A DNA stretch of 47,346 nucleotides from Cyclobacteriaceae bacterium (GCA_026989535.1 JALSJD010000217.1:1-47346), one strand, 5' to 3'. Numbered from the stretch's first letter, positions 34,596 through 44,906 are shown. Made by a program: numbers and translations. The notes: generated by a model not told the origin, from the letters alone.

Positions 34596-35570
34596 TTAAC
34601 ACTTCCCTTGGTCTGTGTGGTTTTTTATAAACTCATAAGTCCTGCGTTCCGACCAATAACTGCCATCTTTGGCAGCAGGGCCAAAACCTACATGACCTCC
34701 ATGCTTGGGGGTTTCAAACCAAACAGTAGGATGGTTTTCTAATAACTGATATGGATAGCACTCGGCAGGCAAAAACGGGTCGTTTTTTGCATTTACAATC
34801 AATGTAGGTACGCTTATCTTATCTAAAAACAACATAGCACTTGATTTTGCATAATAATCATCTGCATTTTTAAACCCGTGCAAAGGGCCTGTAAAAACAG
34901 TATCGAATGTGCGCAAGTTGGTAATTTTTCCTATTCCGTTTAAAGGAAACTCATCTCCCATTAGCTTATGTTTAGTTCTTATTTTCTTCTTTAATCTTCT
35001 TAAAAAACGAATTGCATATAATTTGTTTTTAGCTTTAGAAATTTCGTGGCAACTACTGCTTAAGTCTAGCGGAACAGAAAAAGCAACCCCACAACAAACT
35101 TGCGGGTATTTATTGGGTGCTTCGCCTAAAAATTTAAGGGTTAGGTTGCCCCCCAAACTAAAGCCTACCAGTACTATTTTAGCGTAGCCCTTGCTAATAC
35201 TATGCTTAACTATGGTTTCCAAATCATAGGTGGCTCCACTATGGTAAAATTTTGTTGTTAAATTCATTTCCCCAGAACAGCCCCTGTAGTTCCAGCCTAA
35301 AACATCTATGTTTTTTTTGTTAAAATACGTAGCCATGCCTGCTACATATTGGCTTTCGCTGCTTCCTTCTAACCCATGCGAAACTATAACCAAACTGTCC
35401 GACCCTGTTTTATGCCAATCCAAATCCAGAAAATCATTATCTGGCGTAGCTATTCTTTCTTTTTTAGGGGGAGTTAGTTTTACTTTGCGCAAGTACGAAG
35501 GTATAAATGTTTCGATATGTTGACCTATAAAAAACTTGGGTGGGCGATAAGTTGATTTTGAAACAAGCAT
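34596..35570 (-). CDS. Alpha/beta hydrolase, YheT family
   Basis: A 324-residue serine hydrolase. Features are IVSHGLEGSSES (oxyanion region, about residues 62-73), VLGWNYRGCSGE, the nucleophile elbow GFSLGGN (about 137-143), the acid in VNAKNDPFLP (about 268-277) and the catalytic His in HGGHVGF (about 290-296). These match the YheT/ABHD1-3 family, hydrolases of uncertain lipid or ester substrate. It is divergent from the TonB-dependent receptor gene with a 89-bp shared upstream region. Confidence 0.92.
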   Translation of the reverse strand: MLVSKSTYRPPKFFIGQHIETFIPSYLRKVKLTPPKKERIATPDNDFLDLDWHKTGSDSLVIVSHGLEGSSESQYVAGMATYFNKKNIDVLGWNYRGCSGEMNLTTKFYHSGATYDLETIVKHSISKGYAKIVLVGFSLGGNLTLKFLGEAPNKYPQVCCGVAFSVPLDLSSSCHEISKAKNKLYAIRFLRRLKKKIRTKHKLMGDEFPLNGIGKITNLRTFDTVFTGPLHGFKNADDYYAKSSAMLFLDKISVPTLIVNAKNDPFLPAECYPYQLLENHPTVWFETPKHGGHVGFGPAAKDGSYWSERRTYEFIKNHTDQGKC

Positions 35571-35659
35571 ATTTTAAAAAAACATAAAAATTACAACTAA
35601 AGTACTATAAATTCGTTGGTTGCTAAAAGCCATTTTAACTATTTTTTACCATCTCCTAA

Positions 35660-38023
35660 ATGCCTAACCGCCACTTGTTTAAAAAAACCTTACTGCTAGT
35701 CTTTCATTTTTTGTTTGTTATTGGGCTAACAATGGCTCAGAGTGATAAAACAACACTAAATGGGTATGTGAGAGACGCCACTAGCGGAGAAGAACTTATA
35801 GGTGTTACCATTTACTTTCCTGATTTGCAAAAAGGTGTAGTTACCAATGCTTATGGTTTTTATTCCATTACGGTTTCAAGAGGAACTCACCTCGTTTATT
35901 ATAGTTATGTTGGCTATACTAAAATTGAAAAAACAATAAACTTAGCATCAGGCACAGAACTAAATATTGATTTAGCACCGGCCGTTGAAACTATGCAAGA
36001 AATTGTTATTTCTGCCGAAGCAGCTGATGCGAATGTAACTGATTTGGCTATTAGTACCGAAAAAATAGATCTGAGAGCCCTTAAAAATATGCCTTCGGTT
36101 TTTGGCGAACCCGATTTAATTAAAATGGTGCAAATGATGCCCGGTGTAATTACTGCAGGGGAGGGCACGTCTTCTTATTTTGTGCGAGGAGGTAGTGCCG
36201 ACCAAAACCTGATTTTAATTGACGAAGCACCTATTTACGACCCTTCGCATTTATTTGGATATATTTCGGTTTTTAACTCAGATGTAATTAAAGAATCTAC
36301 CTTGTATAAAGGAGGAATACCGGCTCAATATGGAGGAAGATTATCTTCTATTTTGGATGTGCGAACCAAAGATGGCAATAATAAAAAATTTGGAGGGTCG
36401 GCTTCTATTGGCACACTGGCAAGCAAGGCAACGATTGAAGGGCCTATAAAAAAGGACAAAGGGTCATTTTTGTTATCGGCACGTAGGTCTTATGCCGATG
36501 TGTTTTTAAAAATGAGTGGCAACGAAAATAGCGTTTATTTTTACGATGTAAATGCAAAAGTCAGTTGGAAGCAAAGTAATAAAGATCGATTTTTTGCGGC
36601 TGCTTATTTTGGGCGCGATGCCTTTGATTTAGGCAATGTTTTTGGATTTAACTGGGGTAATGCCACAGGTACGTTTAGGTGGAATCATTTGTTTTCAGAA
36701 AAATTATTTTCTAATACAACTTTTATAGCCTCACAATTTGATTATGGCTTAGAGCTAAAAGAGCCGTCATTAGGGTTCGAATGGACTTCTGTAATTAACG
36801 AATTATCGTTTAAACAACATTTTAATTGGTTTATTTCACCTAAAAATGAACTAGACTTTGGGTACAACTTTATTTACAGAAGATTTGAACCAGCAAATTT
36901 TGAGCCTACTATGGAATCTTCCATTTTTACATCCACTCAATTGCAAAAGTTATATGCGTTGGATCACGCATTTTATATAGGCAATAAGCAAACGATCTCT
37001 ACTAAGTTATCTTTGGTGTATGGGTTAAGGCTCTCCATTTTTCAGAACATAGGGCCTGGCGATGTAAAGGTTTACAAAGATCCTCAAAACAATATTAGAC
37101 CGCAAGTGGATCGAGTGGACTCTTATGACAAACTGGAATCCATTATTAATTATGTAAACCTTGAGCCTAGATTATCTGCCCGTTATTTAATAAATGAGGT
37201 TAGTTCTGTTAAGTTTTCTTATAATAGAATGGTGCAAAATGTACACTTAATCTCATCAGGTACTGTTCCACTGCCTTTTAATACATGGAGCCCGAGTTCT
37301 ACCTATTTAAAACCGCAAATTGCTGATCAGGTTGCCGTAGGGTATTTTAGAAACTTTAAAGATAATCTATATGCAGTATCAGTAGAATCATTTTATAAAA
37401 AAATGCAAAATGTAACAGACTTTGCCGATAATGCCGATATTTTTTTTAACGAAGACTTGGCAACCGAATTTAGGCAGGGCGATTCTGAGGCGTATGGGCT
37501 TGAGTTTCAACTTAAAAAGAACAGAGGCAAGCTAACAGGGTTTATAAATTATACATGGTCAAAATCAACCAGAACTATCCCCGGTGTTAACTTATCAAAT
37601 CAATTTCTATCAAACTTTGATAGGAGAAATGTGATTAATATTTTGGCCGGGTACTCGTTAAGTCAGCGATGGAATTTTTCTGCAACGTTTACGTATAGTA
37701 CAGGCAGGCCTGTAACATTACCAACCGGGCAGTACGAATACCAGTTTTATAAGCCCTCTTACATCTCCGAGCGGAATGGATACCTGCTGCCTGCTTACCA
37801 TAGGTTAGATTTTTCTGCGGTACTAACGCCTTTAAAAAATAAAAACAGGCATATACAAACCAAATGGGTATTTGGCATTTATAATGCGTATAACCGAAAT
37901 AATCCTTTTACCTTGTATGCCCGTGACAAAGAAGTTAATAATGCATCCACTGGAGAAAAAGAATTTGTAATGATTTATCTGTTTCCAATTATACCCTCTG
38001 TAACCTTTAATTTAAGCTTTTAA
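35660..38023 (+). CDS. TonB-dependent outer-membrane receptor with carboxypeptidase-regulatory N-domain
   Basis: A 787-residue outer-membrane receptor. The signal peptide is about residues 1-26. A CarboxypepD_reg-like domain follows (about 31-112; LNGYVRDATSGEELIGVTIYF), then the plug (about 125-235; SVFGEPDLIKMVQMMPGV, YFVRGGSADQNLILIDEAPIYDPSHLFG, PAQYGGRLSSILDVRTKDG), then a 22-strand-type barrel ending VTFNLSF. The substrate is unknown. It is followed after 1 bp by a DUF4249 lipoprotein, a recurrent pairing in Bacteroidota, so the two probably act in one uptake complex. Confidence 0.94.
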   Translation: MPNRHLFKKTLLLVFHFLFVIGLTMAQSDKTTLNGYVRDATSGEELIGVTIYFPDLQKGVVTNAYGFYSITVSRGTHLVYYSYVGYTKIEKTINLASGTELNIDLAPAVETMQEIVISAEAADANVTDLAISTEKIDLRALKNMPSVFGEPDLIKMVQMMPGVITAGEGTSSYFVRGGSADQNLILIDEAPIYDPSHLFGYISVFNSDVIKESTLYKGGIPAQYGGRLSSILDVRTKDGNNKKFGGSASIGTLASKATIEGPIKKDKGSFLLSARRSYADVFLKMSGNENSVYFYDVNAKVSWKQSNKDRFFAAAYFGRDAFDLGNVFGFNWGNATGTFRWNHLFSEKLFSNTTFIASQFDYGLELKEPSLGFEWTSVINELSFKQHFNWFISPKNELDFGYNFIYRRFEPANFEPTMESSIFTSTQLQKLYALDHAFYIGNKQTISTKLSLVYGLRLSIFQNIGPGDVKVYKDPQNNIRPQVDRVDSYDKLESIINYVNLEPRLSARYLINEVSSVKFSYNRMVQNVHLISSGTVPLPFNTWSPSSTYLKPQIADQVAVGYFRNFKDNLYAVSVESFYKKMQNVTDFADNADIFFNEDLATEFRQGDSEAYGLEFQLKKNRGKLTGFINYTWSKSTRTIPGVNLSNQFLSNFDRRNVINILAGYSLSQRWNFSATFTYSTGRPVTLPTGQYEYQFYKPSYISERNGYLLPAYHRLDFSAVLTPLKNKNRHIQTKWVFGIYNAYNRNNPFTLYARDKEVNNASTGEKEFVMIYLFPIIPSVTFNLSF

Positions 38024-38024
38024 T

Positions 38025-38852
38025 ATGGGCAAATCTACTATTATCGTACTTGCAGTTTTTGCATTATCTTTTGCTTGCGAAAAGGTGGTGGAGTTAGACG
38101 TGCAACAATCAACCACGCAAATGGTAATTGAAGGCCTTTTAACCGATAGAGATACTACGCATTTTGTAAAAGTAAGCCGTTCTATTCAATTTTATGACAT
38201 TGGAGTAAATCCTGTTACAGATGCCATTATTAGCGTTTCGGGCGAAGGTCAAACTTATACCTATTCGCATAATCCATTCGATATAGATAGTATGAAAGGC
38301 TATTACTTTTCGGATGTTGTTTATGCAGGAAAAGTGGGAGCAACATATACGTTAGATGTAGAGGTGGAAGGTGTAAATTACAGTGCTACAGACACCATGT
38401 ATTATGTTGCTTCAATTGATAGCCTCTCCATTGCGCTGGCATTTAACCCAAGCAAAGAGGATGAAGAGGACGATAAAATTTATCAGGTATTATTGTATGC
38501 CAACGAGCCTAAAGAAACAGAAGACTATTTCCAATTTCAATTTTATAGAAATAAGGAACTGATTGCATATCCCAACACTATCTATGTGTTTTCTGATGTT
38601 GGATTGGGGCCAACACTCAACGGTTTGCCATCTCCTGTTTTGTTTAAAGAGGGGGAACTGGCAAGTGTTAAAATTTACAGTCTTTCCAAAGAGCAGTACC
38701 TGTTTTATAGCGATTTGGCAAACTTGCTAAACACCGATGGAGGTATGTTTAGTCCGCCCCCAGCCAACCCAAGAAATACCTTTACAAGCGGAGCATTAGG
38801 GTTGTGGCAGGTTTCGGCCGTTAGCGAAGATTCCATTCTAGTTATTCCTTAA
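38025..38852 (+). CDS. DUF4249 lipoprotein
   Basis: A 275-residue predicted lipoprotein with lipobox LSFAC (Cys18) and a beta-rich body. The early CEKVVELDVQQSTTQMVIEGLLTDRDTTHFVKVSRS is typical of DUF4249. The start ATG is 1 bp after the receptor's stop, implying translational coupling. DUF4249 proteins accompany TonB receptors and may be surface-exposed accessory proteins; the ligand is unknown. Confidence 0.9.
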   Translation: MGKSTIIVLAVFALSFACEKVVELDVQQSTTQMVIEGLLTDRDTTHFVKVSRSIQFYDIGVNPVTDAIISVSGEGQTYTYSHNPFDIDSMKGYYFSDVVYAGKVGATYTLDVEVEGVNYSATDTMYYVASIDSLSIALAFNPSKEDEEDDKIYQVLLYANEPKETEDYFQFQFYRNKELIAYPNTIYVFSDVGLGPTLNGLPSPVLFKEGELASVKIYSLSKEQYLFYSDLANLLNTDGGMFSPPPANPRNTFTSGALGLWQVSAVSEDSILVIP

Positions 38853-39001
38853 ATTATGTGGATGGTGTTGTCGATAAATTTCCGTCTTTTGCAGCATAAT
38901 AACAAAGTTTTATAAAATTTAGGTATTATTCATTATTGAGATGGTTTATTATTAATTAATTTTTTCTGTACGTAAAATATTATATATTACACCCCAAAGT
39001 A

Positions 39002-39412
39002 ATGCCGAAAGCAATGAGTAATAAAACTGAATTTAGAGCCGAATTTGATATTAATGCATCTAAAAAGATGCTATATCCATATATATTCTCACCTAGTGGT
39101 CTCTCACAATGGATGGCCGATGATGTAACTGTAAACGAAGACAAAATATTTAACTTTATTTGGGATGGCGAAGACCATAAGGCTAAAATGGCAGCCCACA
39201 GAGTAAATAACTTTGTAAGATTTGAGTTTATATCAGAGGATGATGAAGAGGATAAAGACCCTGCCTATATCGAAATACGGTTAGAGATGAACGAGCTGAC
39301 TCAAGCAGTATTTATTGCCATTATCGATTATTCTGACATTGACGATGACGAAGAGTCGATGGATTTATGGGGTAGCCTAGTGGACTCGCTTAAAGAAATA
39401 GTGGGCGGTTAG
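39002..39412 (+). CDS. START-like (SRPBCC) domain protein
   Basis: A 136-residue protein with the Bacteroidota START-like pattern: KTEFRAEFDINASKKMLYPYIFSPSGLSQWMADDVTVNEDKIFNFIWDG (split here for description), then a highly acidic stretch DDEEDKDPAYIEIRLEMN and a long C-terminal helix (LWGSLVDSLKEIV). The fold has a hydrophobic cavity, but ligand and role are unknown. Either the ATG at 39002 or that at 39014 (MSNKTEF) could start it. It lies upstream of the LptF/G-like gene on the same strand, with a 214-bp gap. Confidence 0.85.
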   Translation: MPKAMSNKTEFRAEFDINASKKMLYPYIFSPSGLSQWMADDVTVNEDKIFNFIWDGEDHKAKMAAHRVNNFVRFEFISEDDEEDKDPAYIEIRLEMNELTQAVFIAIIDYSDIDDDEESMDLWGSLVDSLKEIVGG

Positions 39413-39626
39413 TGTCGTGTCAACCTTCTAGTGACGGTTAAGTCTAGTCTAGTCTGGTAAAGGCAAAAAAACAGGTGCATAGCAACGGCTATGGAACTAT
39501 TTTTAACGCATAGCAGGCTAGCTTGGGGTGGCTAATAGAGGGCTGACTTAATACTAGTACAGCTAAATTCCGAATGTTATATTTTTACATTTCGTTTTGG
39601 CATATTCTTTGCCATTTTGATAGCGC

Positions 39627-41492
39627 ATGAAAAAAATTGATAAACTTATTATTAAGGCTTTTGTTGGTCCTTTTATCTTAACATTTGCCATTATAGTTTT
39701 TATTTTGCTTACCGTGCAAATGATGAACTATGTTGATCAAATTTTTGGCAAAGATTTGAGCTATGTTGATTTAGGTGTACTGGTAATGCACTTTGCCATT
39801 TTTCAAACACCTATTGCCTTTCCGTTGGCAGTTATGCTGGCCTCTTTAATGACTTTCGGAAATTTGGGAGAGCATTTTGAGCTAACTGCTATTAAGAGTG
39901 CCGGCATTTCTTTAATAAGAGCTATGATGCCCATTTTTGTGCTGGTTGTTTTTGTAACTACCATAGCCTTCTTTTCTAATAACTACCTAGTGCCAAACTC
40001 TGCATTAAAAGCTTACAGCCTGCTGTATGATATTCGGCAAAAAAAACCAGCACTCGATATAGAGCCAGGGTTGTTTTATGGAGGTATTGATAAGTATAAA
40101 ATAAAAGTTGACAGCAAATTGCCCGATGGCAAAACTTTACTGGGCGTAATTATCTACGATCATACTGATAGAAGTGGAAATAAAGATGTGACCATTGCGG
40201 ATTCGGGCATGATGTACACCATTATGAACGACCAGTATTTGAAATTTGAGTTGTTTAACGGGTCTAATTATTCCGAAGGCAAAGGGAAGTCAACCAGAGG
40301 GAGAATACAAGATTACCAGCATATTGGCCCTTTTACTCGTACCTATTTTGAAAAAAGTGAAATCATATTCGACCTATCCTCTTTTGGGATGTCGCGTACA
40401 GATGAAGGGTTATTTGCTTCAAATAGGTTAATGCGAAATTTTAATGAGTTAAATAGAGATTTAGACTCACTTTCAACTGATATTATTTTAGCTAAAGGTC
40501 AAGTATTTGATGTCCCAAAGCGATTTTTTACTTATAGTAACTTAAAAGAAACAATTGTTATACCTCCGGAAATTGTAGAAGTTCAATTAAAAGAAGACTC
40601 AATTAGGAGTGAAAGGTTAAAAAAACAAAACGAAGAAAGAGAGTTGAAGTTTAAGGAAGAGGTAGAGCAAAAAAAAGGGATTTCTTTGACAGAAACTGAA
40701 AGGCTAAAAGCCAAAGAAACCCAACAAAATAAGGTGGGAAAACCTAAAAATAAGGCAGGCAAAACTAACTTAACTAAAATAGACACTGCCAAAATAAAAC
40801 CCACGAAGAATTTTAAGCGACTAAGCAATTTAAATAAACAGAACGTGGTAGTGCCGGTAGCTCCTGATAAGCAAAAAGCGGATAGAGCAAAAAAGCCAGA
40901 AGTCGATAAAAAGAAAATAGAGGCTGCTCGAAAAAAAGCGAATTTAAAGAAAGCAAAGAACACTCCCCTAAAAGCATTATCTGACCAAGAAGTTGTTGAG
41001 GTTATTTACAAAAAATATGAAGATAAAAACCAACGTTTACGAACGCTAAAAACTGCTTTGGCTACCACTCGGCAGGCTAAAAGTAAATTATCTGTGCAAA
41101 ATAGCAGAATAGAACAATTGCAGAAGAGTTATTTCGAGTTTGACATTCAATGGCATAAAATGTTGGCAACTGCTACTGCCTGCCTCTCTATGTTTCTAAT
41201 AGGAGCACCACTGGGTGCCATTATAAAGAGGGGAGGTCTTGGGTTTCCTGTATTGGTATCAATTCTATTCTTTATTATTTACTATGTAATTAGCATTGGA
41301 GGCGAAAAATATGCTAAATCAGGGATGCTTCCAGTATTTCAAGGGGTTTGGATGGCAAATATAGTATTATTCCCAATCGGGCTGTTTTTTATGCGGCAGG
41401 CTAAAAACGATGCAAGGTTATTTGAGTTAGATTATTACTTGGTTACCATAAGTAATCTCCTGAAAAAACTAGCGCAAAAGTTTAACAAATAG
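39627..41492 (+). CDS. LptF/LptG-family permease with a long Lys-rich insert
   Basis: A 621-residue YjgP/YjgQ-family inner-membrane permease of the lipopolysaccharide exporter (LptB2FG). Three N-terminal helices (about residues 12-34, 55-80, 98-118) are followed by a beta-jellyroll (about 130-310: LDIEPGLFYGGIDKYKIKV, VTIADSGMMYTI) and three C-terminal helices (about 512-600, including GAPLGAIIKRGGLGFPVLVSI). Between the jellyroll and helix 4 lies a ~135-residue insert (about 318-455) very rich in Lys, Glu and Ala (for example DRAKKPEVDKKKIEAARKKA), followed by a heptad-like stretch. Typical members are about 350-400 residues, so this one is enlarged by the insert. It is 94 bp upstream of rpsO. 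Confidence 0.9.
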   Translation: MKKIDKLIIKAFVGPFILTFAIIVFILLTVQMMNYVDQIFGKDLSYVDLGVLVMHFAIFQTPIAFPLAVMLASLMTFGNLGEHFELTAIKSAGISLIRAMMPIFVLVVFVTTIAFFSNNYLVPNSALKAYSLLYDIRQKKPALDIEPGLFYGGIDKYKIKVDSKLPDGKTLLGVIIYDHTDRSGNKDVTIADSGMMYTIMNDQYLKFELFNGSNYSEGKGKSTRGRIQDYQHIGPFTRTYFEKSEIIFDLSSFGMSRTDEGLFASNRLMRNFNELNRDLDSLSTDIILAKGQVFDVPKRFFTYSNLKETIVIPPEIVEVQLKEDSIRSERLKKQNEERELKFKEEVEQKKGISLTETERLKAKETQQNKVGKPKNKAGKTNLTKIDTAKIKPTKNFKRLSNLNKQNVVVPVAPDKQKADRAKKPEVDKKKIEAARKKANLKKAKNTPLKALSDQEVVEVIYKKYEDKNQRLRTLKTALATTRQAKSKLSVQNSRIEQLQKSYFEFDIQWHKMLATATACLSMFLIGAPLGAIIKRGGLGFPVLVSILFFIIYYVISIGGEKYAKSGMLPVFQGVWMANIVLFPIGLFFMRQAKNDARLFELDYYLVTISNLLKKLAQKFNK

Positions 41493-41527
41493 ATTTAGCC
41501 GAATTAGGTGTTTATTTTTGGTCATCC

Positions 41528-41559
41528 TTTGTTTATCGATTTTAAGCTTAGTACTTTTG
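41528..41559 (+). promoter_or_regulatory. Promoter of rpsO
   Basis: TTTG (41528-41531), a 20-bp spacer, then TACTTTTG (41552-41559), an excellent match to the Bacteroidota -33/-7 consensus. It lies 28 bp upstream of the rpsO start codon. Confidence 0.8.
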
Positions 41560-41586
41560 CGCAGCATTTTAAAATAAAAGCTAACT

Positions 41587-41862
41587 ATGTATTTATCGAA
41601 AGAAAAAAAACAAGAGATTTTCGAGAATCATGGCCGGTTAAAGTCAAAAGCAGATACAGGTTCTGCGGAGGCTCAAATCGCCCTATTCACGTTTAGAATC
41701 GGTCATTTAACGGATCATCTTAAAACAAACAAAAAAGATTATTCAACCCAACAAGGGCTATTAAAATTAGTAGGTAAAAGAAGAAAGCTTCTTAACTACT
41801 TAAAGCAAAAAGATATTGAAAGGTATCGTGCAATCATCACAGATTTAAAATTAAGAAAATAA
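41587..41862 (+). CDS. rpsO: 30S ribosomal protein S15
   Basis: A 91-residue protein matching S15 along its full length (MYLSKEKKQEIFENHG, TGSAEAQIALFTFRI, HLKTNKKDYSTQQGLLKLVGKRRKLLNYLK). S15 binds the central domain of 16S rRNA early in 30S assembly. A strong TTTG-20-TACTTTTG promoter precedes it, and an intrinsic terminator follows 3 bp after the stop. pnp lies 100 bp downstream in the classic rpsO-pnp order, so the terminator may be partly read through. Confidence 0.97.
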   Translation: MYLSKEKKQEIFENHGRLKSKADTGSAEAQIALFTFRIGHLTDHLKTNKKDYSTQQGLLKLVGKRRKLLNYLKQKDIERYRAIITDLKLRK

Positions 41863-41864
41863 TT

Positions 41865-41888
41865 AAAAGGGGCGACTAGCCCCTTTTT
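41865..41888 (+). terminator. Rho-independent terminator of rpsO
   Basis: AAAAGGGGC and GCCCCTTTT form a 9-bp stem around a GACTA loop, and the stem's T4 continues one base (T5 in all). It begins 3 bp after the rpsO stop. Confidence 0.85.
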
Positions 41889-41962
41889 GGTTTAGGGGAT
41901 TTACCCCGACTCTCTTAGCGACATGACTGCTCAAGAGATGATGTATATAAAAAGTAAAAAGA

Positions 41963-44092
41963 ATGTCATTAAACGTAATTAAAAAAACCATCGCATTGCC
42001 CGATGGTCGTGAGATTACCATCGAAACTGGTAAACTGGCAAAACAAGCAGATGGATCTGTTGAAGTAAGAATGGGTAACACCGTGTTACTTGCCACCGTT
42101 GTGTCTAATAAAGAGGCGCGAGAAGGAGTCGATTTTCTACCGATGAGTGTAGATTATCAAGAAAAATTTGCCGCAAACGGTAAAATACCTGGAGGATTTT
42201 TAAAGAGAGAAGCTCGCCTTTCAGACTACGAAGTACTTATTTGTAGATTGGTTGATAGAGCACTAAGGCCTTTGTTTCCGAGTGATTATCACGCAGAAAC
42301 ACAAGTGATGATTAGCTTAATATCGGCTGATCCGGACGATATGCCCGATGCACTAGCTGCTTTGGCTGCTTCTGCGGCACTTTCTGTTTCTGATATCCCT
42401 TTTCAAGGGCCTATTTCAGAAGCAAGAGTTGCTCGAATAGAGGGAGCGCTTAAAGTAAACCCTTCAAGAACAGAGCTCGAAAAAGCGGACTTAAATATTA
42501 TTGTTGCTGCTACCGAAGAAAACATAATGATGGTAGAGGGCGAATTTGATGAAGTAGAAGAAGCGGACTTATTAGAGGCGTTAAAACTAGCTCACGACAA
42601 TATAAAACTGCATTGCAAAGTGCAAAAAGAACTTGCCATCGAAACTGGTAATGAAACAAAACGTGAATATAACCACGAAACAAGTGATGAAGAATTAGCA
42701 GCCACCATTGCTAAAGATCTTTATGATAAAGTGTATGCAGTTTATAACTCTCAAATAGCTAAAAAGGCTGAAAGGTCTGAAAAATTAAAGGCAATTAGAG
42801 ACGAGTATATTGATGCCTTGCCTGAAGATACTGAGGTAGATATCGATTTACTTAAAAAATACTACCACGATGTGGAGAAAGATGCTGCTCGTAATGTAGT
42901 ATTAAACGAAAACGTAAGAATGGATGGTAGAGCAATGGATCAAATTCGCCCCATTTGGAGCGAAGTAGATTATTTGCCAATGCCTCACGGCTCTGCCGTA
43001 TTTACACGTGGCGAAACGCAATCATTAGCTACCGTAACCTTAGGTTCTAAATTAGATGAGCAAATGATTGATAGTGCTTTAAATAAAGGCTTCAATAAAT
43101 TTATGCTTCATTATAACTTTCCTGCGTTTTCTACCGGAGAAGCTCGCCCTAACCGTGGCACTAGCCGTAGAGAAGTTGGGCATGGTAATTTAGCGTACAG
43201 AGCTATTAAGCCAATGTTGCCTTCTACAGAAGATTTTCCTTACACCATTAGAATTGTTTCTGATATTTTAGAATCAAATGGTTCGTCATCTATGGCCACT
43301 GTTTGTGCAGGTACGTTGGCATTAATGGATGCCGGTGTGCAAATTAAATCGCCTGTTTCTGGTATTGCTATGGGTATGATTTCTGACCCTGAAACCGGGA
43401 AATATGCAATCCTTTCGGATATACTTGGAGATGAAGATCATTTAGGTGATATGGATTTTAAAGTGACGGGTTCTGAAAAAGGCATTACTGCTTGCCAAAT
43501 GGATATTAAAGTAGATGGTTTATCGTACGAAGTATTAGCAGAAGCCTTGGCTCAGGCTAAAAAAGGACGACTTCATATTTTAGGAAAAATGAATGAGACG
43601 CTTTCGACTCCAAATTCTGAATTAAAAAGCAATGCACCTCAAAACTACGTAATCAATATTCCTAGAGATTTAATTGGTGCTGTAATTGGGCCTGGCGGTA
43701 AAATTGTTCAGGAAATTCAGAAAGAATCTGGAGCAACCGTAATTATTGAAGAAGTTGAAGACGGTGGTAAAGTAACCGTATTCTCGCCTAATCAAGAATC
43801 GATGGATGTGGCAGTTAATAAAATTAAAGCCATTGTGGCTATGCCCGAAGAAGGTGAAGAGTATGACGGAGTTGTAAAATCAGTAGTGCCATTTGGCGCA
43901 TTTATTGAGTTTATGCCCGGTAAAGAAGGCTTGCTTCATATTTCCGAAATTAAATGGGAGCGCATCGAGAAAATGGATGGTGTACTGGCAGTAGGAGAAG
44001 AAATTAGAATTAAACTAATCGGAGTTGATCCTAAATCTGGCAAATTTAGATTGTCGCGTAAAGTGTTACTACCTAAGCCTGAAAAGCAATAA
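41963..44092 (+). CDS. pnp: Polyribonucleotide nucleotidyltransferase (PNPase)
   Basis: A 709-residue exoribonuclease that degrades RNA phosphorolytically 3' to 5'. It has two RNase PH domains (about 1-230 and 310-555) with a helical linker. The phosphate site ([18 protein letters not shown]) and the acidic catalytic residues ([19 protein letters not shown]) are present. A KH domain (about 560-620, [20 protein letters not shown]) and an S1 domain (about 630-700, [26 protein letters not shown]) follow. It lies after rpsO as in many bacteria; a strong terminator follows the stop. Confidence 0.97.
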   Translation: MSLNVIKKTIALPDGREITIETGKLAKQADGSVEVRMGNTVLLATVVSNKEAREGVDFLPMSVDYQEKFAANGKIPGGFLKREARLSDYEVLICRLVDRALRPLFPSDYHAETQVMISLISADPDDMPDALAALAASAALSVSDIPFQGPISEARVARIEGALKVNPSRTELEKADLNIIVAATEENIMMVEGEFDEVEEADLLEALKLAHDNIKLHCKVQKELAIETGNETKREYNHETSDEELAATIAKDLYDKVYAVYNSQIAKKAERSEKLKAIRDEYIDALPEDTEVDIDLLKKYYHDVEKDAARNVVLNENVRMDGRAMDQIRPIWSEVDYLPMPHGSAVFTRGETQSLATVTLGSKLDEQMIDSALNKGFNKFMLHYNFPAFSTGEARPNRGTSRREVGHGNLAYRAIKPMLPSTEDFPYTIRIVSDILESNGSSSMATVCAGTLALMDAGVQIKSPVSGIAMGMISDPETGKYAILSDILGDEDHLGDMDFKVTGSEKGITACQMDIKVDGLSYEVLAEALAQAKKGRLHILGKMNETLSTPNSELKSNAPQNYVINIPRDLIGAVIGPGGKIVQEIQKESGATVIIEEVEDGGKVTVFSPNQESMDVAVNKIKAIVAMPEEGEEYDGVVKSVVPFGAFIEFMPGKEGLLHISEIKWERIEKMDGVLAVGEEIRIKLIGVDPKSGKFRLSRKVLLPKPEKQ

Positions 44093-44116
44093 GCATATAA
44101 AATGTACCTATTTACC

Positions 44117-44168
44117 CTCGTAGTGCGAATATAGCCTGCGTAGAAAAATCGCACTACGAGTTTTTTTT
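44117..44168 (+). terminator. Rho-independent terminator of pnp
   Basis: CTCGTAGTGCGA and TCGCACTACGAG form a perfect 12-bp stem with a 20-nt loop, followed by eight T residues (44161-44168). It begins 24 bp past the stop codon. Confidence 0.9.
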
Positions 44169-44288
44169 GATAATTACTACTAGTACTACGAGTAGGCTTT
44201 TAAATAGATTTATTATTGTTTTTATAAATTGGGTGAATAGGTACTGTCTTAAAAAGCAAACATATTTATTGAATTATTTTTATATTTG

Positions 44289-44906
44289 TTAAACCGAACA
44301 GAAGACTTCAGGCGATTGATTGCACGGAAGTTCATCTAGTGCAGCCTCGATAGTAATCGGGGCTGTTTTATCTTTTTTCGGATGTGCCTCTATCGAGGCA
44401 ACCGAACAGAGGAGCTTTGGTTCCTGAATACCGGAAGTCTGGCAGTTTGGGTCAAAATAGGCTTCATTCTTCCATAAAGTGTACATTATGCGAAGTAGTT
44501 TAGACTGCACGGCTACATGCCCTTTCACTTTCAATCCTGACCTTTCATAAACTCTAGTGTATAGGTTTTTAAAAGTGTTAAGATACCTAACGGTATTAAA
44601 TGCAGGTAAATGCATGGCACGCCTTATATGGGCATTGCTTTTTTTGTTATCCTAGTTTTACCTGTTCTGTTTACCCGATTGCTTTTCTTTCACATCATAA
44701 CCTACATAACTTACTAGCTGTTTTACATTATTAATTAGTGCAAACCCGTTGGTTTCACCAATTACGATCGCTGCAGTAATGGTAGAAACACCTTTGATTG
44801 AAGTTATATAAGCGACTTTTTTACTTAATTCTTTGTCCTTTTCAATAATTGCAGTGATTTGCTTTTTGCAATTGGCAATTTGTTTATCAATGGTTTTAAC
44901 CTGCAT
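44289..44906 (-). pseudogene. IS110-family transposase remnant, frameshifted and 5'-truncated
   Basis: Two ORFs on the minus strand read as the C-terminal half of an IS110/IS116/IS902-type transposase. The upstream part (44658-44906) has the transposase_20 helix-hairpin region (KVAYITSIKGVSTITAAIVIGET, LVSYVGYDVKEKQSGK). The downstream part (44289 to about 44640) carries SNAHIRRAMHLPAFNTV, YTRVYERSGLKVKGHVAVQSKLLRIMYTLWKN. A one-base frameshift near 44650 (KQNR-stop against TGKTRITKK) separates them. The N-terminal DEDD RuvC-like catalytic domain is gone: the sequence stops at 44900, where a copy of the repeat found at 27 kb begins. The element cannot be active by itself. Confidence 0.85.

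Noticed and set aside
39437-39456. Short GTCTA tandem (GTCTAGTCTAGTCTGG)
   Set aside because: Only two to three imperfect units; too short to separate from chance.
40583-40963. Phe-rich 126-residue antisense ORF
   Set aside because: It is the mirror of the Lys-rich insert in the LptF/G gene; composition explains the open frame.
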